Assembly: GCF_007971385.1 (NCBI RefSeq)
Contig: NZ_CP042434.1
Location: forward strand, 4,650,001 to 4,714,000
Direction: 5' to 3'
Origin: Arachidicoccus ginsenosidivorans
Lineage (GTDB): Bacteria > Bacteroidota > Bacteroidia > Chitinophagales > Chitinophagaceae
DNA length: 64,000 bases
Shown here: positions 55,801 through 64,000 of the stretch, in pieces
Numbering within the stretch: position 1 is the stretch's first letter
Layout: every line of letters starts with the position of its first letter
The notes under the pieces: model-generated
Databases searched by the model: none
Told to the model about the DNA's origin: nothing
What the model saw: only the letters and a program-made list of their open reading frames with translations
Program-made: the position numbers and the translations under genes

Positions 55801-56186
55801 TTAGTTGAGTTTAGAAGGTGTTATTAAATCAAAGGCCGGAATGGGCACCGTAAACTGGGTTTTGGTATTTTGATTTTCCATCAGGTATTCACCATGCATT
55901 CTGCCCATTTCTGAGTTCAGACTGCAGCCGCTGATATACTGATAGGAAGCACCGGGCTCAATAAAGGGCTGCGCACCAACCACCCCTCCCCTTTAACCTC
56001 CTGGGTCGTACCATTGGCATCAAAGATGTGCCAGTGCCTGCTTAGGAGCCGGACAACAAATGGATTGTGGTTTTCAATGGTAATCCTATAGGCAAAGAGG
56101 TATTCATTGATCATGGGACTACTTTGATCGGGTTGAAAAAAGGTCTCTACATTAATTTTAATACCTTGAGATATTTGATAAGTCAT
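55801..56186 (-). CDS. apaG: ApaG protein (apparent frameshift)
   Basis: ApaG is a small fibronectin-III-like (DUF525) protein linked to divalent-ion tolerance and Ap4A metabolism. The first part (MTYQISQGIKINVETFFQPD, FAYRITIENHNPFVVRLLSR) stops matching at the G4 run (C on plus 55983-55986). With G5 it reads KGEGVVGAQPFIEPGASYQY, the ApaG core motif, then GRMHGEYLMENQN, to a stop at 55801. The repaired length of 128 aa is typical. Confidence 0.92.
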
Positions 56187-56346
56187 CTTGATTCGGGTAT
56201 TTATCTTCTCAAATTTGATACCTTAAAGATAACGCTTAGATTGAATTGAGGGTTACAATGAAAAGGGAAATTCGGTGAGTGATGGGTTAATTTGCCTTAA
56301 CATCCCCCACCGAAAAACTTAAAATATTGAATATCAGATTACTTTA

Positions 56347-56853
56347 TTAGGATTGCTTTGTCGTGATTTCTTCAAAGAAACCCGTTTTTTTATTTTTTTG
56401 GACATTATCCCAGTTATAATACCGACCATTCATGGCGACATAGACGCCATGTGGTAAGGTTTGCAAAAAGGCAAGGGCGGCCCCCAGGTTGAAAAAACCG
56501 TCTGAGCTGCCGAATTTATAGGGAATCATGGCACCTGTGATCACAATGGTTTTAGGGATGTTGGCAGCCGCTAGATAGGCGGCTGTCTGACTCATTGTAT
56601 CTGTTCCATGTGTCAGCAGTATCCGGTCCTCGGGTACGGAGCTGCAGTTATGCAGGATCAATTCTCTGTCTGTATCTGTCATTTCCAGAGAATCTACCAT
56701 CATCAGTGTCCTGATTTCTACTGGGACGGTGCAGCGGCCTAGCTGCAGCATCTCGGGAACATGGGTTTGTTCAAAATCCAGTTTCCCATGGATCATATCA
56801 TATTCCTTGTCAAACGTTCCTCCTGTGACCAAAATTCGGATTGTCATTTTCAA
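56347..56853 (-). CDS. Short asparaginase-domain protein
   Basis: The 168-aa protein has both L-asparaginase signatures: ILVTGGTFDKEYD (first catalytic Thr) and RILLTHGTDTMSQTAAYLA (second Thr with Asp). It lacks the C-terminal domain of standard asparaginases (about 330 aa). Such N-terminal-domain-only proteins are common in bacteria and their substrate is unknown. It looks complete, ending with FFEEITTKQS, and no frame break or coding remnant of the second domain is seen downstream. Confidence 0.85.
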   Translation of the reverse strand: MKMTIRILVTGGTFDKEYDMIHGKLDFEQTHVPEMLQLGRCTVPVEIRTLMMVDSLEMTDTDRELILHNCSSVPEDRILLTHGTDTMSQTAAYLAAANIPKTIVITGAMIPYKFGSSDGFFNLGAALAFLQTLPHGVYVAMNGRYYNWDNVQKNKKTGFFEEITTKQS

Positions 56854-56909
56854 TGAATTATAAGGGTTAAGTAATAAAAATTATCATGTTTTTTCAGAAA
56901 TAATAAATG

Positions 56910-57457
56910 CTATCTATTGTTTCTAAGCAGCTTAGAGGCTTCCCAAATGACAATACCTGCTGCAACGGAGATATTTAAAGAATGCTTTGTGCCATATTGG
57001 GGGATTTCTAAACAACCGTCGCTTTGATCAATGACTGATTGCTCAACTCCCTGGACTTCATTGCCCAGGACCAGCGCCAATCCTTTGACAAGGCCAGGTG
57101 CATTCAATGATTGCATGTTTTCGGTAGAAATACTGCCACTCGCCTGTTCAACGCTATAAACAGCGTAGCCTTTGGCCCGGACCTGTTCTACGGCTTCTAG
57201 TGTGCGCTTGTGATAGGACCAATAAACGGTCTCTGTGGCGCCCAGAGCTGTTTTGTGGATGTCTCTATGGGAGGTTGCGGTGTGTAGCCGCAAAGCATAA
57301 GTTCGCTACAAAGGAAGGCATCTGCTGTCCTGAAAACACTGCCTACATTATGCATGCTGCGAATATTGTCTAAAATGATGATCAGCGGCAACTTTTCTGC
57401 TGCTTTGAATTGCTCAGGACTTAACCTGCCTAAATCATCCATGCTTAATTTTTGCAT
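56910..57457 (-). CDS. TrmH/SpoU-family RNA 2'-O-methyltransferase (apparent frameshift)
   Basis: The ATG at 57457 (MQKLSMDDLGRLSPEQFKAA) is preferred by family resemblance. Motif 1 is LDNIRSMHNVGSVFRTADAF. The frame breaks at GGG 57269-57271 (C on the coding strand); with one more base it reads GYTPQPPHRDIHKTALGATE and continues to motif 2 (LALVLGNEVQGV) and motif 3 (CLEIPQYGTKHSLNISVAAG). Those motifs form the SPOUT knot that binds SAM. The repaired protein is about 183 aa. The tRNA or rRNA target is not decidable. Confidence 0.9.
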
Positions 57458-57801
57458 GGCGCAAAGTACGAACAAAATAATTGAAAAACCGACATTTTGC
57501 GCCAGATTGAACGACCATGTCTGGTATTGTCAATGTAGTTGAATGATAACAGGAATAATACAAATATGGCTTTCAGGTGCTTTTATTAGCATTAGGTATT
57601 TCGTTTAACTTATCGTCCACAGGCTATTACGAGGGTTATTCCTATTTGATAATTTGCTATGCCCCATAGGGATTCTCCAATGCTGACCACTAGAACAATT
57701 TTTTTTCTTATTTGACTGCTTTGATAAATGATCATTCTGTTTTAAATCTTGTTGCCAACTCAAGATTCCAATCTGTGATTATGGACAAATATTTAATAAA
57801 A
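57458..57801. other. AT-rich intergenic region bordering the ATPase/DUF4276 pair
   Basis: About 340 bases lie between the TrmH-type gene and the end of the DUF4276 gene. I see no gene, no tRNA-like remnant and no obvious direct repeat shared with the other side of the island. Confidence 0.5.
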
Positions 57802-58448
57802 TTAATTTGAGATATAATTTTGACTTAAGATTTTATCAATCCATGTATTGAATCTCGGGCACTTTTCCCTAATTTCATCAATGGTAATTTCGGTCATTAT
57901 TAATTCAGAATCATGAACTTTTTTGTAAGGAAAAATATTAAGAAGTCTCTTTGAAGGAGATGTATTGGCGCCTCCATTTATTTGCTCAGGGTTCGCAAAT
58001 TTTTCTATAATTCCTCTAATCTGATTTAACGTATTGGGCTCATCAATAATAAAGGCGAAACCTTTTATGCTTGAAAACAGCAATGCTTCAAATTCATGTT
58101 TTTGAATATATGGGATGTAATTTTGTATTTGAGGTTGGTCCGCCCTCATTTTTTGTTCAATTTGATCGCAATCATTCGTGCTATGCCCAGGAAAGTCAAT
58201 TGGCAATCTAAAAAAATCAAGTAAAGTTGTTATAACTACATTTCCTGAGGCATTAATTCTGTGCAAATCGTTTTTCAGATATTTATAAGAGATGTTGCCT
58301 CCCTTTTTATTCAGTTTTGCATTGGTTACAATCTTCTGTGCATTTATTCCGACATGCTGTAATCCATTTTTATAAAGGTATGGTATCAAGAATTTTTGAA
58401 TAAATATTAATTCACAATCTCCTTCGACTAAAAAACTAATCTTTTCAT
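57802..58448 (-). CDS. DUF4276 (TOPRIM-like) protein, partner of the adjacent ATPase (apparent frameshift at start)
   Basis: The open frame from 58389 lacks its N-terminus. An ATG at 58448 reads MKRLVF and then a stop. With T7 in place of T6 (A run 58430-58435 on plus) it becomes MKRLVFLVEGDCELIFIQKF and joins in frame, giving about 215 aa. VEGDCE resembles the glycine-plus-acidic motif of TOPRIM-like nucleases. TTLLDFFRLPIDFPG may supply the next acidic residues, and PYIQKHEFEALLFS is the DUF4276 hallmark. The start lies 5 nt after the ATPase stop, so they form a tight operon. The function is unknown; a nuclease effector is inferred. Confidence 0.8.
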
Positions 58449-58453
58449 AAATG

Positions 58454-59545
58454 TTAAAATGGCTGTCCTCCTATAATGTTCTTTTCCCATAATTCTCCCA
58501 TAGAATATTGTTCTGTCCAGGCCTCCAATTCATTTTTATTTAAGCGATTAAAAATTGTGGAATTTTCTTTTCGGTCTGCAACAATAGTGTCCTCAGGCTC
58601 AAAGTTATTTAACAAAGTAATGGACTGAGTTGAAATAATTACTTGGATACCTTCTTGTGATTTTTTCTTGAATAATTCACTTAATATGTTTATTGCTAAT
58701 GGATGAAGTCCTAGTTCCGGCTCGTCAATTATTATTATTTTGGGTGGTGTCGGTTGTAATAATAAAGTGGTAAGACATATAAATCTAAGCGTTCCATCAG
58801 ATAAGTTATTTGCATTGAAAAATGATTCATAATTACCTTTTTCTAACCATTCTAATTGAATATTTTCTGGATTTAATCTATTGGGTTCAAGTATAAATTT
58901 ATCAAAAAAAGGCGCAATGGAACATATTGTTCGCTCAATCCTTAAAAAATGTTTAGGGTGTTTTAACTTTAAGTAATACAAGAAGGCTGCTAAATTTGAT
59001 CCGTCTTTTTTTAAAAATCGATTATCATTGATCGAACTGAATCTCTTCATCGGTGAGTTATCACTTGTATCATGAAAGTGATAAACCTCAAATTCCTTCA
59101 ATAAATTATTAACATAGTAAGCTTGACTCTCCTTTATTTTGGAGAATGCAGATTCTTCAATATTTTGTTCAAAGTCTTTTTCATGCCAATGTCCATTAAG
59201 TCCTTTAAATCCCGTACTTAATTTTTTTATAAATAATTTATTTGCGCCGCTTTCTAATGTAACAAAGAAGCTATTAATAACTTCATCAATTTGATTTGAA
59301 AAAATGAATTTAATAAAAATTTCATTGGTAATTTTATTGCCTCCATAAAGAAAACTATTACTACCTCCTTTTTTGATAACATAATTTTGCAAACTCCCTT
59401 CATATAAATTGCGTACAAGAGAAAATACTGATATAAAATTACTTTTCCCAACGCCATTTCCGCCAATTAAAACATTTAATTGTTTCAATGGCACAATTTG
59501 ATTTCTTATGGACTTGAATCCCTTTATTTCTATTGACGAAATCAT
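58454..59545 (-). CDS. AAA/ABC-type ATPase (RecF/OLD-like, AAA_21), first gene of a two-gene module
   Basis: The 363-aa protein starts MISSIEIKGFKSIRNQIVPL and has Walker A GGNGVGKSN at residues 28-36, an ABC-type signature LSDGTLRFICL near 248-258, Walker B KIIIIDEPELGLHP near 268-281 and a switch-like VIISTQSITLLNNF. The middle (about 60-235) is a variable helical insert. This is the architecture of OLD, RecF and defence ATPases such as PtuA, GajA and AriA, but without a fused nuclease. The separate DUF4276 gene follows immediately. The DNA is visibly more AT-rich than its neighbours, consistent with transfer. Confidence 0.88.
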   Translation of the reverse strand: MISSIEIKGFKSIRNQIVPLKQLNVLIGGNGVGKSNFISVFSLVRNLYEGSLQNYVIKKGGSNSFLYGGNKITNEIFIKFIFSNQIDEVINSFFVTLESGANKLFIKKLSTGFKGLNGHWHEKDFEQNIEESAFSKIKESQAYYVNNLLKEFEVYHFHDTSDNSPMKRFSSINDNRFLKKDGSNLAAFLYYLKLKHPKHFLRIERTICSIAPFFDKFILEPNRLNPENIQLEWLEKGNYESFFNANNLSDGTLRFICLTTLLLQPTPPKIIIIDEPELGLHPLAINILSELFKKKSQEGIQVIISTQSITLLNNFEPEDTIVADRKENSTIFNRLNKNELEAWTEQYSMGELWEKNIIGGQPF

Positions 59546-60029
59546 CTAGCTTAATTAATTTGTACAAAATAATGCATACTTGCCTGTGTATTTAAACTGA
59601 ATATGCAATAATTAGTTGTAAATATCAGAAATTATGGCGGTTCGTTGAAATTTTAAATACTGATATTGGGTAATACCCGCATTAATTTATCAAATATTAT
59701 ATTTTTATTTAATGATTATGTCTTTTTTCTATTGATTACCAATTATTTAGGCTGAGTAGTCGAATTTTATAATTGTCATAAAATAAGCAGTGGCTTTTTT
59801 CAAATATTTTCCGACATTTGTTCAGCGTAAATGACTAAGAATCCCGTCTAAGCTGACCCGCTTGAACAAAAGTGCCTGTATTAAACAGGCCATTTATTGA
59901 ATAAATATAATTTACTTAACCGTAAATGGTACGAATTTTAATTGATTGTGCGCTTGGATTAGACGGATTTTACCTGAACTAAAGTAATTATAAAACGGAT
60001 TTTAGAATTTGAATAATAAAATACAAACA
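59546..60029. other. Long AT-rich intergenic region
   Basis: It separates the divergent ATPase (minus) and M13 peptidase (plus) genes. A small hairpin CCTGT-attaa-ACAGG lies near 59875-59890. A TTATTTTG (minus, near 59565) could be a weak -7 box for the ATPase operon. No gene is seen. Confidence 0.45.
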
Positions 60030-62075
60030 ATGAATAAAGTTACACTTTCTGTTGCTGCTGTTGCGGTAGCTTCGGCCTTTGCTGCTTGTAGTGGCACGGG
60101 GTCTGATGGTTCAACGCATACCAGGCAACATTTTATTGAAACCCAGTACATCGACAGTGCTGTAAAACCGGGCGATAATTTTTACCAATTTGTCAACGGT
60201 AAATGGCTGGACACCGTTAAAATTCCTGCAGAAAAATTTGGTGTTGGCGGTTTTAATCAACTCATAGATGATAATCAGGAAAAACTTAAGGCTATTGTAG
60301 AAGATGCCCTGAAAAATGACCATAAGCCTGGTAGTATTGAACAAAAAGTGGGTGATTATTTTGCCTCTGGTATGGATACAGTCACTAGAGACAAAAGAGG
60401 TTATGAGCCGATTAAGCCCATGCTGAGTGCCATTGATGGTATTAAAGATATCCCGTCGCTGATGACTTACGTTGCTGATGCAGCCAAAAGAGGTGATAAT
60501 TCTATTATTTCTTTTGGCGTCGGGCCAGATCAAAAAAACAGCTCCATGAATATTGCCGCCTTTCACCAGACGGGCATTGGGCTACCTGACAGAGATTATT
60601 ATTTTAGGACAGATACAGCGACTGAGCGGATTCAAAATGCTTACAAAACTTTTGTAGCCAACCTATTTACCTTAACAGGCACGGATTCTGCCGCCGCTGT
60701 TAAAAATGCACAGGTGGTTTACAATATCGAAAAACAGATAGCAGGATCCCATAAAACAAGGGTCCAGTTAAGGGATGTAAAAGGTAATTACAACAAAGTA
60801 TCCGTTGCCTCTCTGGTTAGTTCGGAGCCTAATATTGGCTGGACAGATTTGTTAAAAAATCTGGGTGCTGGTAGTATTGATTCTTTGGATATGGAACAGC
60901 CTGCCTATTATGTGCAGCTCAATAAAATGCTTACTTCCATACCCATTGATCAATGGAAAGTCTATTTAAAGGCCAATACAATTGGATCTTATGCGGGTGT
61001 ACTAAGTACGGCCTTTTCAGATGCCGCCTTTGCCTATTCTAAAGAGTTGACAGGTAGAGATAAACAAGAAGCCCTTTGGAAAAGAATGGTTTCCGCAATA
61101 GATCATAATTTAGGTGAGCTTTTGGGGCAGTTATATGTGAAAAAATACTTCCCGCCAGAAGCCAAAAAAAGAATGGATCAGTTAGTTACCAATTTGGAAA
61201 CAGCCTTTTCTAATAGGATTCAGCACTTGGATTGGATGAGTGATTCAACGAAAGCTACTGCGCAGGTCAAACTTAAAGCCATTATCCGTAAAATCGGGTA
61301 TCCAACTACCTGGAGAGATTATAGCAAAGTGAATGTAGATAGTACCAAATATTTTGAGAATGCGGTTGCTGCCAGAGAGAATAACTATAATTTTGAGTTG
61401 TCACAACTGGGAAAGCCAGTGGATAAGAATCTTTGGTATATGACACCTCCGACTGTCAACGCTTATTACGATCCCACCACCAACCAGATTGTATTCCCGG
61501 CTGGAATCCTGCAGTATCCTTTCTTTGATAAAGACGCAGATGATGCAGTGAACTATGGTGCTATTGGCATGGTCATTGGCCATGAAATGACCCACGGGTT
61601 TGATGATCAAGGTTCCCAATATGATAAAGATGGTAATATCAATAACTGGTGGACCAAAGAAGACAAGGCCAAATTTGATGAAAAGGTCAAAAAAATCCAA
61701 GGGCTTTATGATAGTTTCACTGTGCTCGATTCGCTGCATGTCAATGGGCAGTTAACCACCGGTGAAAACATGGCTGACTTTGGCGGTGTAGCCATTGCCT
61801 GGGATGCCTTCAAATTAACGAAACAAGGACAGGACACTACTAAGATCGATGGTTATACGCCAGATCAGCGGTTCTTTATGTCGTTGGCTCAAATATGGAG
61901 AAGTAAATATAAAGATGCCCGTGTGCGTCAGTTGATCAACCTGGACCCTCACTCTCCTGCCATGTGGCGTGTGCTCGGTCCACTTATGAACTTTGATCCT
62001 TTTTATAAGGCTTTCAACGTTCAGCCAGGTGAAAAAATGTATATTAAACCTGAGGACAGGCTGAAAATCTGGTAA
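60030..62075 (+). CDS. M13-family metallopeptidase lipoprotein (PepO/neprilysin-like)
   Basis: The ATG at 60030 (MNKVTLSVAAVAVASAFAAC) gives a clean lipoprotein signal; the codons from 60009 add seven residues before it. The mature protein has the M13 N-terminal helical domain (DSAVKPGDNFYQFVNGKWLD), the substrate motif VNAYYDPTTNQIVFPAGIL, the zinc site VIGHEMTHGFDDQG (HExxH), the third ligand in GENMADFGGVAIAWDAF and C-terminal INLDPHSPAMWRVLGPL. At 681 aa it is complete. It is probably anchored in the outer membrane or periplasm and degrades peptides. Confidence 0.96.
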   Translation: MNKVTLSVAAVAVASAFAACSGTGSDGSTHTRQHFIETQYIDSAVKPGDNFYQFVNGKWLDTVKIPAEKFGVGGFNQLIDDNQEKLKAIVEDALKNDHKPGSIEQKVGDYFASGMDTVTRDKRGYEPIKPMLSAIDGIKDIPSLMTYVADAAKRGDNSIISFGVGPDQKNSSMNIAAFHQTGIGLPDRDYYFRTDTATERIQNAYKTFVANLFTLTGTDSAAAVKNAQVVYNIEKQIAGSHKTRVQLRDVKGNYNKVSVASLVSSEPNIGWTDLLKNLGAGSIDSLDMEQPAYYVQLNKMLTSIPIDQWKVYLKANTIGSYAGVLSTAFSDAAFAYSKELTGRDKQEALWKRMVSAIDHNLGELLGQLYVKKYFPPEAKKRMDQLVTNLETAFSNRIQHLDWMSDSTKATAQVKLKAIIRKIGYPTTWRDYSKVNVDSTKYFENAVAARENNYNFELSQLGKPVDKNLWYMTPPTVNAYYDPTTNQIVFPAGILQYPFFDKDADDAVNYGAIGMVIGHEMTHGFDDQGSQYDKDGNINNWWTKEDKAKFDEKVKKIQGLYDSFTVLDSLHVNGQLTTGENMADFGGVAIAWDAFKLTKQGQDTTKIDGYTPDQRFFMSLAQIWRSKYKDARVRQLINLDPHSPAMWRVLGPLMNFDPFYKAFNVQPGEKMYIKPEDRLKIW

Positions 62076-62135
62076 AATAGAACACGCTATATAGCAAGTG
62101 GTGCAATATCATTATATTGTTGAATTTAAATAAAG

Positions 62136-62185
62136 AACTCCCTGAATGGATACCTACACGGTAAATAGCATTCAGGGAGTTTTTG
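62136..62185 (+). terminator. M13 peptidase terminator
   Basis: A perfect 13-bp stem (AACTCCCTGAATG/CATTCAGGGAGTT) with a 20-nt loop, followed by TTTTG. Confidence 0.85.
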
Positions 62186-62202
62186 TATTCGTGCATAAGG
62201 CA

Positions 62203-62260
62203 TAAAAACAGGCGGTGCGGTAATGTCTTTTTGGAGACATTACCGCACCGCCTGTTTTTA
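62203..62260. terminator. 26-bp perfect inverted repeat between M13 peptidase and dapA
   Basis: The arms 62203-62228 and 62235-62260 are exact complements around a 6-nt loop, with AAAAA and TTTTT at the ends. It can work as a terminator for dapA on the minus strand and as a second one for the peptidase gene. Confidence 0.85.
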
Positions 62261-62306
62261 TATTAATTGCTTAAAGACTTAAAGACTGATTAAGTTTAAT
62301 CTTTGT

Positions 62307-63197
62307 TTAGGCATCATAGCTTTTTAAAAAAGCCTTGATCTTGCTGTGATTTTCTGCACTTAACGGAACAACTGGTAAACGTAGTTCGTTTTTAATCAAC
62401 CCTTTTTCAAATAAAAATGCCTTCACGCCTGCCGGATTGTTCTCATTAAAGAGTAAGGTGAATACTTCAAGGATTTTATTATTGACCTGAGTTGCTTCTT
62501 TGAATTTTCCTTCCAGAGCTAACCGTACAATGGTAGACACTTCTTTAGGGAAAGCATTGCCGGCTACGGTAATAACACCTTGCATGCCCATAGCGATCTG
62601 TGGAATCGCAATATCGTCTTCTCCGCTGGTTACCAGAAAATCTTCTGGTACGTCTCTTAAAATCCGGGCAAACTGGGTAAAGTTACCACAGGCTTCCTTA
62701 ATACCGCCAATATTAGCTACCTCATTTGCCAGACGAATTACGGTGTCCGCATCAATATTTTTGCCCGTACGATGAGGGACATTATAGAGCAAAATTGGTT
62801 TTGGGCTGGCCGCAGCGAGCGCCTTGTAATGTTGGAAAATACCTTCTTGGGAAGGTTTACTGTAATATGGTGCAGAACTAAGCACTGCAGTGGCCTTTTC
62901 CAGGGGGAAAGTCTTTAGCGTTTCTACCACTGCCTGGGTATTGTTGCCTCCGATGCCTACCACTACAGGTACCCTACCCGCTACTTTTTCGTAGGTAAAT
63001 TCAATAATCTGGATTTGCTCTTCCCGGGAAATGGTCGGGGTTTCTCCCGTTGTGCCCAGGGTGACCAAATACTCGATACCGCCGTCAATCTGAAAGTCAA
63101 TAATTTTTCCTAATGCCTCAAAATCAATGGTGTGATCTTCGTTAAATGGCGTTACAATGGCAACGCCAGTGCCTCTAAGAGAGCTTTTCAGCGACAT
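62307..63197 (-). CDS. dapA: 4-hydroxy-tetrahydrodipicolinate synthase
   Basis: DapA condenses pyruvate with aspartate semialdehyde in lysine and diaminopimelate synthesis. The 296-aa protein has GTGVAIVTPFNEDHTIDFEA, the signature YLVTLGTTGETPTISREEQI, the YNVPHRTGKNI motif with the proton-relay Tyr, and the Schiff-base Lys in GGIKEACGNF. It is complete and 55 nt downstream of accA on the same strand. Confidence 0.98.
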   Translation of the reverse strand: MSLKSSLRGTGVAIVTPFNEDHTIDFEALGKIIDFQIDGGIEYLVTLGTTGETPTISREEQIQIIEFTYEKVAGRVPVVVGIGGNNTQAVVETLKTFPLEKATAVLSSAPYYSKPSQEGIFQHYKALAAASPKPILLYNVPHRTGKNIDADTVIRLANEVANIGGIKEACGNFTQFARILRDVPEDFLVTSGEDDIAIPQIAMGMQGVITVAGNAFPKEVSTIVRLALEGKFKEATQVNNKILEVFTLLFNENNPAGVKAFLFEKGLIKNELRLPVVPLSAENHSKIKAFLKSYDA

Positions 63198-63252
63198 AAT
63201 GATTTGCTATGTTATTTTTTAATGATGATATTTTAATAAATCAGGGCTTAAT

Positions 63253-64000
63253 TTAGGCTTTTACTTCCTCAAAATTGCCCATTTTCTCAAATTTAGCGAT
63301 CCTTTGAGAAATCCGTTTTTCCGCTGGTATTTTTGCCAGCTCAGCCAGAGATTTTTTAATGGTTTCTTTTAAAGTGGCTGCGGCCTGATCATAATCCCAA
63401 TGGGCGCCTCCAACGGGTTCGGCAATTACGCCATCTACTAAACCAAATTCACTCATATAGTCGGAGGTTAATTTAAGTTGTTCGGCCGCGGTTTCCTTAT
63501 AATCCCAGCTTCTCCATAAAATAGAGCTGCAATTTTCCGGAGAAATCACTGTATACCAGGAGTTTTCCAGCATAAAGACACGGTCGCCTACACCAATACC
63601 CAAGGCCCCCCCACTCGCTCCTTCACCAATAATGATGCATATTACCGGTACTTTTAAACGGAACATTTCATAAATATTGCGGGCAATGGCCTCACTTTGG
63701 CCTCTTTCCTCGGCTTCCATGCCAGGGAATGCGCCCGGCGTGTCAATTAAGGTGACGATCGGCTTATTGAATTTTTCTGCCAGTTTCATGAGTCTTAAGG
63801 CTTTGCGGTAACCTTCCGGATTTGCCATCCCAAAATTACGCAGTTGGCGCTGTTTGGTATTGGTGCCTTTCTGTTGTCCGATAAACATGACTGTTTGCCC
63901 ATCCAGACTCGCAAAACCCCCGATCATTGCTTTATCATCCTTGACATTGCGATCACCATAAAGTTCAATAAAGTCGGTCGTCATTTTGTCTATATATTTT
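63253..64000 (-). CDS. accA: Acetyl-CoA carboxylase carboxyltransferase subunit alpha (partial at window edge)
   Basis: AccA with AccD transfers the carboxyl from biotin to acetyl-CoA, starting fatty-acid synthesis. The frame is open upstream of the internal Met at 63984 to the window edge (KYIDKMTTDFIELYGDR), so the N-terminal part lies outside. Conserved segments are GGFASLDGQTVMFIGQQKG, NPEGYRKALRLMKLAEKF, VTLIDTPGAFPGMEAEERGQ and IGEGASGGALGIGVGD, with the C-terminal SPENCSSILWRSWDYKETAA. Only about 75% of the gene is present. Confidence 0.97.
   Translation of the reverse strand, partial: KYIDKMTTDFIELYGDRNVKDDKAMIGGFASLDGQTVMFIGQQKGTNTKQRQLRNFGMANPEGYRKALRLMKLAEKFNKPIVTLIDTPGAFPGMEAEERGQSEAIARNIYEMFRLKVPVICIIIGEGASGGALGIGVGDRVFMLENSWYTVISPENCSSILWRSWDYKETAAEQLKLTSDYMSEFGLVDGVIAEPVGGAHWDYDQAAATLKETIKKSLAELAKIPAEKRISQRIAKFEKMGNFEEVKA

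Overview
The window reads as a chromosomal segment of a Bacteroidota bacterium, most likely order Chitinophagales (Chitinophagaceae-like). Supporting signs are a type IX secretion sorting-domain protein, DUF4397, DUF1573 and OMP-barrel lipoproteins, Bacteroidota-type promoters (TTTG, about 19 nt, TAnnTTTG), almost no Shine-Dalgarno sequences, a lysine/alanine-repeat histone H1-like protein, and a 3-gene sdhCAB. Genus assignment is inference. Most genes are core housekeeping genes with well-conserved products; no tRNA, rRNA, CRISPR array or insertion sequence was seen.

Layout. 1-3.2 kb: ECF sigma factor followed by its probable anti-sigma/outer-membrane-barrel partner (cut by the left edge), and a DUF4397 lipoprotein. 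3.6-6.2 kb: small OMP, recA, ndk. 6.5-15 kb: nrnA, FKBP isomerase, recF, ahcY, arsC-like reductase, then nusB-DUF1573-yajC-coaE. 15.4-18.9 kb: lipoprotein, histone-like repeat protein, PolX/PHP protein. 19-23 kb: gnd, zwf and pgl (oxidative pentose-phosphate pathway). 23.2-26.9 kb: sdhC-sdhA-sdhB. 27.2-31.7 kb: T9SS cargo protein, then a TPR sensor kinase with its LuxR-type response regulator. 31.8-38.9 kb: dgkA, xerC, rpsU, ribE, DUF721, CBS/CorC transporter, pRiA4b ORF-3-like protein, CCA-adding-type enzyme. 38.9-43 kb: glutaminyl cyclase, RlpA, D-Ala-D-Ala dipeptidase and C1 peptidase, all exported. 43.4-50.1 kb: DUF445, then a tetR-tolC-emrA-emrB efflux operon with a clear promoter/operator. 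50.4-57.5 kb: mazG, NtrY-like kinase, metallopeptidase-like protein, apaG, small asparaginase-domain protein, TrmH-type methyltransferase. 57.8-59.5 kb: an AT-rich two-gene island (RecF/OLD-like AAA ATPase plus DUF4276 TOPRIM-like protein), the best candidate for an uncharacterised defence system. 60-64 kb: M13 peptidase, dapA and accA (cut by the right edge).

A dominant feature of the window is about 23 apparent single-base deletions, nearly all in homopolymers and none an insertion, that break some 17 otherwise well-conserved genes, including sdhB, gnd, recF, emrB, tolC, mazG and apaG. Restoring one base each time rebuilds a full-length family-like protein. I therefore annotate these as single CDSs with a frameshift and regard sequencing/assembly error as the likeliest cause rather than gene decay. 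The same repair uncovers hidden N-termini: the DUF4276 acidic motif and the TolC and OMP signal peptides.
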